A stretch of 10,280 bases of DNA. It comes from Cyanobacteria bacterium Co-bin13 (lineage in GTDB: Bacteria > Cyanobacteriota > Cyanobacteriia > Phormidesmidales > Phormidesmidaceae). Shown one piece after another: positions 1 through 5,495 of the stretch. The stretch covers positions 1 through 10,280 of the forward strand of contig JACVRP010000092.1 in the NCBI GenBank assembly GCA_014534385.1, read 5' to 3'. The notes under the pieces are model-generated. The model saw nothing but the letters and a program-made list of their open reading frames with translations, was not told the DNA's origin and did no database searches. A program made the translations under genes and the position numbers. Numbering within the stretch: the stretch's first letter is position 1; each line of letters begins with the position of its first letter.

Positions 1-15
1 GGCGGAACCCCCGGA

Positions 16-32
16 TGGGGGCAAAGCCCCCA
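16..32. repeat. Short GC-rich perfect hairpin
   Basis: TGGGGGC (16-22) and GCCCCCA (26-32) are perfect complements around an AAA loop. A second overlapping pairing is possible between the C run at 8-12 and the G run at 17-21. There is no T run after it, so it is not a convincing terminator. Short GC-rich palindromes of this kind are common between cyanobacterial genes; its role is unknown. Confidence 0.5.
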
Positions 33-45
33 CACCCAACTAGAT

Positions 46-114
46 GTCCTAAGCAATGTAGCAACAGCTATACGGTTAGCTAGGGCTGCTGAAGCTAGGC
101 GATAGCAGCAGGAC
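46..114. other. Possible multi-helix structured element
   Basis: Three complementary pairs nest in a way that would form a three-way junction in RNA of either strand. A closing helix joins GTCCT (46-50) to AGGAC (110-114). One arm is AGCTA (66-70) with TAGCT (77-81), and the other is GCTGCT (85-90) with AGCAGC (104-109). The second arm abuts the closing helix. The helices are only 5-6 bp each, so chance is possible, and I do not recognise a known riboswitch or small RNA family. Confidence 0.25.
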
Positions 115-209
115 TTTGCAGGTCAAATCAATCGTACTACAAAATACTACAAAGCGTAATTAGATAGGCTTTATAGCTGTCACCCCTTGCTTCTAATGCT
201 AGGAGAGTG

Positions 210-248
210 GGTTCTGGTTCCCTAGTTCACACCCCATGAACTAGAACC
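210..248. other. Long stem-loop, function unknown
   Basis: CTAGTTCA (222-229) and TGAACTAG (237-244) form a perfect 8-bp stem with a seven-base loop. It can be lengthened either by GGTT (216-219) with AACC (245-248) past a two-base bulge, or by GGTTCT (210-215) pairing with AGAACC (243-248) as a competing outer stem. It could be part of a small RNA, a protein-binding dyad or a decayed repeat; the sequence does not decide. Confidence 0.3.
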
Positions 249-388
249 TCATGTTTCAATCCAACGGTCCAAATGTTTTTTGTATTAGAGCTACAGAGGC
301 TGCACCGGGGCAAGCCCATAGTCGTCTATTGCTCCGTAGTGCGTCCCTGCTGAAGATCCGCTGTAGCTGGCTAGGAAATTAGTGTTCG

Positions 389-421
389 CTAGGCAGGCTG
401 AGCACTGCCTAGCCTGCCTAG
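389..421 (-). terminator. Stem-loop after topA, possible terminator
   Basis: CTAGGCAGGCT (389-399) and AGCCTGCCTAG (411-421) are perfect 11-bp complements with an 11-base loop, starting 13 bases beyond the topA stop codon. An alternative 8-bp stem uses CTAGGCAG (389-396) and CTGCCTAG (405-412), so two folds compete. No clear U run follows in the topA direction (only a weak ATTT), so it may stabilise the mRNA 3' end rather than act as a classical terminator. Confidence 0.45.
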
Positions 422-433
422 ACTGACCCTTAG

Positions 434-3223
434 TTATTCAGCAGCCTTAGACTTTGAGCTGCGTGACTTCGTTGTCGAACTCGACTTAGTAGTCCCTGAC
501 TTAGTCGTGCCTGACTTAGTCGTGCCCGACTTGGTCGAACTCGATTTAGCCGTTGTTGATTTGGCTGTTGTGGACTTTGCTGTCGTAGACTTAGTCGTCT
601 TTTTCGCTGTGGTGGTTTTGCTAGCGGCGGCTGTTTTGGTGGTGCGGCTAGACGTCTTGCGCCCGGTGGTTTTCTTTTTGCCGCCGGCCTTGCTGTTGAG
701 CCATTCAACTGCCTGCTCTACCGTGACCGCTTCAACCTCAACACCTTCTGGCACCGATGCGTTGGTCTTTCCGTGCTTGACGTAGGGGCCGTAGGGACCG
801 TTGAAAATGGCGATGGTCTCCTCGTCCTCCGGGTGTTTGCCCAGCTCTCGCAGTGGCTCAACCGATTTCTTGCGGCCTCGGCTTGATTTGGGTTCAGACA
901 GCAGATCGAGGGCCCGTTCCAGCGTGACGCTCAAAACATCGTCATCTTTTTTGAGGGAGCGGTAGTCTTTGCCCTCTTTGCCCTGGTCATGGACGATGTA
1001 GGGGCCAAAGCGACCCTGGCTGGCCTTAACGGGTGCTCCCGTTTCGGGGTGAAAGCCCAGGGTGCGGGGCAGCGCCAGCAGCCCAACGGCAACCTCTAGC
1101 GTCACATCTTCTGAGTTCACCCCTTTGGGGAGAGATGCCCGTTTGGGATTGGGATTTTCATCCGTTTTTTCACCCATCTGGACAAAGGGACCGTAGGGGC
1201 CAACCCTCAAGAAGATTGGCTCTCCTGTTTCGGGGTGCAGACCCACCTTTTCAGGCCCTTCCAGCTTTTGCTTCAGGATGCGCTCAACCTGCTCAATGTC
1301 GAGATCCGCTGGCGGCACATCTTGAGGAATCGAGGCTTTGATGGGTTCGTTTTCGTTCTCAACCTCAATGTAGGGACCATAGCGGCCAATCCGGACGCGG
1401 GCCTCTAAATCGGCGAGCTTAACTGTTCTAGCGTCAGCCGGATCGATCTGGCTCTCTCGCTCGTGGACCTGATTTTCTAACCCCTGGTCGCCTCGGTAGA
1501 AGGTTTGCAGGTAGGGCAACCACTCTACCTCGCCCGTTGAGATGTCATCGAGCGTTTGCTCCATGCGAGCGGTAAAGCCCACATCTACTAGGTCTGGGAA
1601 ATGGTTTTCCAGCAGTGAGGTGACGGCAAAGGCGGTAAATGTTGGCACTAGGCTATTGCTCACCAGGCGGGCATAGCCCCGGTCCTCGATAGTGCCGATG
1701 ACGGTGGCATAGGTACTGGGGCGGCCAATGCCTTCGCTCTCCAGCGTCTTGACCAGCGAGGCTTCGGTAAAGCGGGCGGGTGGCTGGGTTTCGTGGCCAA
1801 TGGCTTCTAGGTCGGAACATGCGATCGCATCTCCCACCGCCATCCGAGGCAAGATTACCTCCTGATCTTCCAGCGCCGCATCGGGATCGTCTGAACCCTC
1901 CACATAGGCCCGGAAAAAGCCCGGAAAATCAATACGCTTGCCGGTCGCCCGAAAAACCGCATCGTCAACTTCAAGGCTGACCGTGATATGAGTCTGGCGA
2001 GCCTCTGCCATCTGGGTGGCGACCGTCCGCTTCCAGATCAGATCGTAGAGGGCAAACTCACGGCCGGATAGCCCCGTTTCCTGCGGGGTTCTGAAGGTGC
2101 TGCCAGCAGGCCGAATCGCTTCGTGAGCTTCTTGGGCTCCCTTAGATTTGGTTGTGTACTGGCGCGGCTTGGGACTCAGGTACTCCTTGCCGTAGCGCTG
2201 CTCGACACAGGCTCGGGCCGCCGCCACTGCCTGCTGCGACAGGTTGACCGAGTCTGTCCGCATGTATGTGATGTAGCCCTGCTCATAGAGGTTTTGAGCT
2301 ACTCGCATGGTCTCTCGGGCAGAGAGCCGCAGCTTGCGGTTAGCCTCCTGCTGCAGCGTAGAGGTGGTGAAGGGTGCAGACGGCTTGCGGGTGGAGGGGC
2401 GCTCATCTAGATTGCTAACGGTCCAAGCTCCTGACTGGAGCCGCTGCTGCAGTTCTCGGGCCTGTTCCTCACCCAGCAGCAGCACGTTACGACCGGCTGC
2501 GATTTGGCCGGTAGATTCATCGAAGTCGCTGCCGTTAGCCAGCCGGGTGCCGCCCAGGGTTACCAGCTTGGCCTCAAAGGGGCTCTGCTCTTTTAGCAGA
2601 GAAGCCTTGAGATCCCAGTACGAGCCTTTGCGGAAGGCGCGTCGCTCTTTCTCCCGCTTCACCAACAGCTTGACGGCCACCGACTGTACCCGCCCGGCAG
2701 ACAGCCCGCCGGCAATCTTCTTCCACAGCAGGGGCGATAGGGTATAGCCCACCAGTCGGTCAAGAATGCGGCGAGTTTCTTGGGCCCTAACCAGCTGATC
2801 GTCAATGTCTCGGCAGTTCTTTAGGGCAGACTGAATGGCCTCTTCGGTGATCTCATGGAACACCATGCGCTTGGTTGGCACCTTGGGCTTGAGCACCTGT
2901 AGCAGGTGCCAGCTAATGCTTTCGCCTTCTCGATCTTCGTCCGTTGCCAGCACCAGCTCATCGGCTTCTCGAAGGGCGTCTTGTAGGGTCTTGACGACCT
3001 TTTTCTTGTCGCTAGGCACTACGTAGAGAGGCTCAAAGTCAGCCTCTGGGTTAACCCCCAGTTGAGCCCACTTCTCGCCCTTAACGTTAGCGGGAATTTC
3101 GCTGGCCGACTTGGGCAGATCGCGCACATGGCCCATGGAAGCCTCTACCCGATACCCCTTGGGTAAGTAGTTGCGAATCGTTTTGGCTTTGGTGGGGGAC
3201 TCAACGATGACGAGCGTCGGCAT
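434..3223 (-). CDS. topA: DNA topoisomerase I (type IA)
   Basis: This enzyme relaxes negatively supercoiled DNA by cutting and resealing one strand through a 5'-phosphotyrosine link. The 929-residue protein begins with the family N-terminus MPTLVIVESPTKAKTI. The TOPRIM domain occupies about residues 1-120, with Glu9 and the acidic set Asp95, Asp97, Glu99 in TDEDREGE. The catalytic tyrosine is Tyr320 in ITYMRTDS. The core domain runs to about 585. The C-terminus has no zinc-finger cysteines (the only Cys are 137, 339 and 469); instead four glycine-proline repeats occur near 613-621, 674-685, 737-746 and 808-819. The last 85 residues are a Lys/Thr/Ser-rich basic tail, probably disordered and DNA-binding. 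The start is fixed by the conserved N-terminus, although the nearest GGAG is 17 bases upstream. The gene is divergent from ndhB. Identity is near certain; the role of the tail is inferred. Confidence 0.98.
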   Translation of the reverse strand: MPTLVIVESPTKAKTIRNYLPKGYRVEASMGHVRDLPKSASEIPANVKGEKWAQLGVNPEADFEPLYVVPSDKKKVVKTLQDALREADELVLATDEDREGESISWHLLQVLKPKVPTKRMVFHEITEEAIQSALKNCRDIDDQLVRAQETRRILDRLVGYTLSPLLWKKIAGGLSAGRVQSVAVKLLVKREKERRAFRKGSYWDLKASLLKEQSPFEAKLVTLGGTRLANGSDFDESTGQIAAGRNVLLLGEEQARELQQRLQSGAWTVSNLDERPSTRKPSAPFTTSTLQQEANRKLRLSARETMRVAQNLYEQGYITYMRTDSVNLSQQAVAAARACVEQRYGKEYLSPKPRQYTTKSKGAQEAHEAIRPAGSTFRTPQETGLSGREFALYDLIWKRTVATQMAEARQTHITVSLEVDDAVFRATGKRIDFPGFFRAYVEGSDDPDAALEDQEVILPRMAVGDAIACSDLEAIGHETQPPARFTEASLVKTLESEGIGRPSTYATVIGTIEDRGYARLVSNSLVPTFTAFAVTSLLENHFPDLVDVGFTARMEQTLDDISTGEVEWLPYLQTFYRGDQGLENQVHERESQIDPADARTVKLADLEARVRIGRYGPYIEVENENEPIKASIPQDVPPADLDIEQVERILKQKLEGPEKVGLHPETGEPIFLRVGPYGPFVQMGEKTDENPNPKRASLPKGVNSEDVTLEVAVGLLALPRTLGFHPETGAPVKASQGRFGPYIVHDQGKEGKDYRSLKKDDDVLSVTLERALDLLSEPKSSRGRKKSVEPLRELGKHPEDEETIAIFNGPYGPYVKHGKTNASVPEGVEVEAVTVEQAVEWLNSKAGGKKKTTGRKTSSRTTKTAAASKTTTAKKTTKSTTAKSTTAKSTTAKSSSTKSGTTKSGTTKSGTTKSSSTTKSRSSKSKAAE
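483..602 (-). repeat. 15-bp tandem repeat encoding the TopA basic tail
   Basis: On the plus strand a GACTTAGT-like core recurs every 15 bases at 483, 498, 513, 528, 543, 558, 573 and 588, giving eight copies. Those at 498 and 513 lie in nearly identical units, while the others vary to GACTTGGT, GATTTAGC, GATTTGGC and GACTTTGC. The period is a multiple of three, so gain or loss of units keeps the topA frame. Each unit encodes a five-residue block of the type Ser-Thr-Thr-Ala/Gly-Lys. The DNA identity between neighbouring units suggests recent duplication by slippage. Confidence 0.9.
1821..1828. repeat. HIP1 octamer GCGATCGC (one of four)
   Basis: The palindrome GCGATCGC, abundant in many cyanobacterial genomes, occurs here inside topA and again at 5838-5845 and 7979-7986 in the GAF gene and at 9405-9412 in pyrD. 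All four copies lie in coding sequence. Its presence supports a cyanobacterial source; its biological role is still debated. Confidence 0.85.
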
Positions 3224-3264
3224 AAGCTGTCTTAGCGTTTCTCCGAGGATAGTTTTGTCGAGGA

Positions 3265-3282
3265 GGGGGGGTAGGGGTGGGG
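3265..3282 (+). other. G-rich run, possible G-quadruplex, in topA leader
   Basis: Runs of seven, four and four G (3265-3271, 3274-3277, 3279-3282) are separated by one or two bases. The seven-base run can supply two G triplets, so a four-stranded G-quadruplex is possible on the plus strand, the template strand for topA. It lies about 42-60 bases upstream of the topA start codon. Formation is inferred from composition only. Confidence 0.4.
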
Positions 3283-3783
3283 CTTATCGGCTGGGGAAGA
3301 GGCTCGCTACCAGGGAAACCTGCTTAAGCCAGAGGAACTGCTGGAAGCATTCCCAGGTGCTAACCACTTTACTGCACGGATGAAATCTTGAAAGGGGGAA
3401 GTCCGTAAACTCAATAATCTACGACCGAACAGAATTCGTTATCTCTCCTTTTTTATATCGATATCTCTAAATGCGGGCTGTCGTCTAGTGTAAATCTGGG
3501 AGAAAACTGAGGATTTAGGGGGCAGCTGTACTTAGGAAAGGGAGATAAAAGCTCGAAAATTAAAAAAAATGAAGCTTGAGCAGCTTTTCCAGAGATTTGC
3601 AGGAAATAACCAGACTAATTGCTTTACCAGTCCCTTTTTCTGACGATACCGGGCTGTCCCATAAGCTTTTCCTGAAATTATTGAGTAATCATCAACTGAC
3701 TAGCGCGACGCGATAAGATGCCTGATATACAGATATTTACAGACATTTCCCTAGGGCTTTGCCGTGGGGAGGTGTCAGAGAGG

Positions 3784-3812
3784 CAGCCGCTTAAGGAATC
3801 AGCCTCTATAAT
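3784..3812 (+). promoter_or_regulatory. Candidate ndhB promoter
   Basis: A perfect TATAAT lies at 3807-3812, 60 bases upstream of the chosen ATG, and would place transcription start near 3819. No good TTGACA-like -35 hexamer is found 16-18 bases before it, so an activator may be needed. AGAGGC (3779-3784) and GCCTCT (3802-3807) form a dyad across the -35/-10 region. GGCAA-G-TTGCC (3814-3824) forms an odd palindrome over the predicted start point. Confidence 0.4.
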
Positions 3813-3865
3813 CGGCAAGTTGCCATCTACTGCTTAATCTCTGCTGAACGTTTACCTGAGGTGCC

Positions 3866-3869
3866 GGAG
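3866..3869 (+). promoter_or_regulatory. Ribosome binding site of ndhB, decides start
   Basis: GGAG ends three bases before the ATG at 3873. An in-frame GTG at 3861 would add four residues (Met-Pro-Glu-Pro), but the conserved cyanobacterial NdhB N-terminus is MDF followed by a variable stretch and AQLNAGTI, which fits the ATG better. The spacing is short, so this is moderately certain. Confidence 0.45.
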
Positions 3870-3872
3870 CCA

Positions 3873-5431
3873 ATGGATTTCGCGACTTTGAGTGCTCAAC
3901 TCAATGCGGGCACGATTTTGCCTGAGGGCATTGTCATTCTGACAATTCTCCTTGTCCTGGTGGGAGACTTGATCCAGGGCCGGGCGTCTTCCCGGTGGAC
4001 TCCCTATGCTTGCCTAGTGGGCTTGCTTTCCGCAGTAGTGGCGCTCTTCTTCCAGTGGGACATTGCCAACTCGATCGGCTTCTTGGGCGGCTTCAACAGC
4101 GATGCCCTGAGCGTTGTGTTTCGAGCGATTATTGCGCTGTCAGCGGCGGTGACCGTACCGATGTCAGTGCGCTACGTCGAGCAGTCTGGTACCTCCCTAG
4201 CAGAGTTTTTGGTCATCTTGATGACTGCGACGCTGGGCGGTATGTTCCTGTCGGGGGCCGACGAGCTGGTGATGGTCTTCGTCTCCCTAGAGACACTGAG
4301 TATTTCTTCCTATCTGCTGACGGGCTACATGAAGCGGGATCCTCGCTCTAACGAGGCTGCCCTAAAGTACCTCCTATTGGGTCCGCTAGCTCCGCCATTT
4401 TCCTCTATGGGGTCTCTCTGCTCTACGGCCTATCGGGCGGGCAGACTCACCTTAGCGAGGTAGCCGCCAATATCCTTGCAGACGGATCTGATGCGCCGAT
4501 TGGGTTGGTTGTGGCGCTGGTTTTTGTGATTGCTGGAATCGCTTTCAAGATCGCAGCGGTGCCTTTTCACCAGTGGACGCCCGACGTGTATGAGGGGTCG
4601 CCGACGCCGGTTGTGGCCTTTCTCTCGGTAGGGTCTAAGGCGGCGGGATTTGCTCTGGCCATTCGCCTGTTGGTCAGCGCCTTCCCGATGGTGACTGAGC
4701 AGTGGCATTTCGTGTTTACTGCCCTGGCTATTCTCAGTATGGTGCTGGGCAACGTGGTGGCTCTGGCCCAGACCAGCATGAAGCGGATGCTGGCCTATTC
4801 GTCGATTGGTCAGGCAGGCTTTGTGATGATTGGCCTGGTAGTCGGTACCGATGCTGGCTATGCCAGCATGATCTTCTACCTGCTGGTCTACCTGTTTATG
4901 AACCTAGGCGCTTTCACCTGCGTGATTTTGTTCTCCCTGCGAACTGGCACCGACCAGATCAGCGAGTACAGCGGTCTATATCAAAAAGATCCGCTGCTGA
5001 CCCTGGGCCTCAGCATTTGTCTGCTGTCTTTGGGAGGCATTCCGCCGCTGGCTGGTTTCTTTGGTAAGCTCTACATCTTTTGGGCAGGCTGGCAGGCGGG
5101 TGCTTATGGTCTGGTGCTGATTGGTCTGGTTACTACCGTGATCTCGATCTACTACTACATTCGTGTGATCAAGATGATGGTGGTAAAAGAGCCCCAGGAA
5201 ATGTCAGATGCGGTCAAGAACTATCCGCAGGTGCGCTGGGATCTGCCCGGTATGCGGCCTCTGCAGGTGAGTCTGGTGCTGGCTACCATAGCAACTTCCC
5301 TGGCTGGCATTCTGTCGAATCCTCTGTTTACGATCGCAAACGACTCGGTCATTCGCACGCCGATGCTGCAAAGCTCGACGGGTGCCCCAGAGATCGCTCA
5401 GGTGCTGCCGGTGGCTGAGATTCAAGAATAG
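3873..5431 (+). pseudogene. ndhB: NAD(P)H-quinone oxidoreductase subunit 2, frameshifted
   Basis: NdhB is a proton-pumping membrane subunit of the thylakoid NDH-1 complex, used in respiration, cyclic electron flow and CO2 uptake. It belongs to the MrpA/NuoN-like antiporter family. The 5' part (3873 to about 4381) encodes the first 170 or so residues, including GADELVMVFVSLETLSISSYL. The 3' part, from about 4382 to 5431 in the next frame, encodes the rest, including HQWTPDVYEGSPTPV (His near 233), the conserved KRMLAYSSIGQAGF (Lys near 304) and PPLAGFFGKLYIF. Joined by one added base the protein is about 519 residues, the normal family length, with many hydrophobic membrane helices. As given, the first frame runs into 27 unrelated residues and stops at 4463. 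Both halves are intact and well conserved, so a sequencing error or a very recent mutation is more likely than old decay. The gene is monocistronic, with its own promoter candidate and terminator. Confidence 0.93.
4380..4384 (+). other. Frameshift site in ndhB
   Basis: Reading frame changes here by -1. In the first frame the codons are CTA TTG GGT CCG. Conserved NdhB sequence (a Gly-Ser-Ala-Ser-like stretch) resumes when TCC GCT AGC TCC GCC is read from 4382. One missing base in GGN-TCC explains it. The local heptamer A TTG GGT does not match the X XXY YYZ slippery pattern, so programmed -1 frameshifting is not supported by the sequence. Confidence 0.85.
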
Positions 5432-5459
5432 GTTTCAACCCCAAAATAGTTGAGACCAG

Positions 5460-5495
5460 GTCAGAGGGCAGCTAGCAGCTGCCCTCTGACTTTTT
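5460..5495 (+). terminator. Rho-independent terminator of ndhB
   Basis: GTCAGAGGGCAGCT (5460-5473) and AGCTGCCCTCTGAC (5477-5490) form a perfect 14-bp stem with a three-base loop, followed directly by five T (5491-5495). It starts 28 bases after the ndhB stop codon. The T run overlaps the stop codon of the convergent GAF gene (5494-5496). In the minus direction the same stem is present but followed only by a distant TTTT, so it may serve that gene less well. Confidence 0.95.

Larger units (their letters stand above)
1..433. other. Intergenic region left of topA, no gene supported
   Basis: No open reading frame here has a convincing start, ribosome binding site or recognisable product. A tRNA fold was looked for and not found. 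The stretch is rich in inverted repeats (described separately at 16-32, 46-114, 210-248 and 389-421) and has a nine-base direct repeat TACTACAAA at 135-143 and 145-153. A run of six T lies at 276-281, 28 bases after the 210-248 hairpin. It may hold the 3' region of topA and an unannotated small RNA, but nothing proves transcription. Confidence 0.6.
3224..3872. other. Divergent intergenic region between topA and ndhB
   Basis: About 650 bases with no convincing gene. They hold the leaders and promoters of both flanking genes. Visible items are a G-rich run (3265-3282), an AT-rich part with the palindrome ATATCGATAT (3455-3464), and a direct repeat TATCTCT (3440-3446, 3462-3468). An A-rich inverted repeat pairs AAAAGCT (3547-3553) with AGCTTTT (3582-3588). 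A LysR-like dyad TTGA-N7-TCAA sits at 3681-3695, and a cluster of dyads surrounds the likely ndhB promoter (3759-3824). A clear topA promoter could not be picked; TATAAA on the minus strand at 3452-3457 is a weak -10 candidate. Confidence 0.6.

Noticed and set aside
507..785. Valine/leucine-rich 92-residue plus-strand frame opposite the topA tail
   Set aside because: It is the antisense of the 15-bp repeat array, which naturally yields hydrophobic codons; no independent gene evidence.
3569..3643. 24-residue frame MKLEQLFQRFAGNNQTNCFT... in the topA/ndhB spacer
   Set aside because: Short, the nearest GGAG is about 25 bases upstream, and no known small protein is recognised.
3764..3824. tRNA-like look of GGTGTCAGAG...GGCAAGTTGCC before ndhB
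   Set aside because: No T-loop GGTTCRA, no acceptor-stem pairing and no proper anticodon arm.
4376..4384. Programmed -1 frameshifting in ndhB
   Set aside because: A TTG GGT does not match X XXY YYZ and I saw no clear stimulatory stem just downstream; a missing base is simpler.
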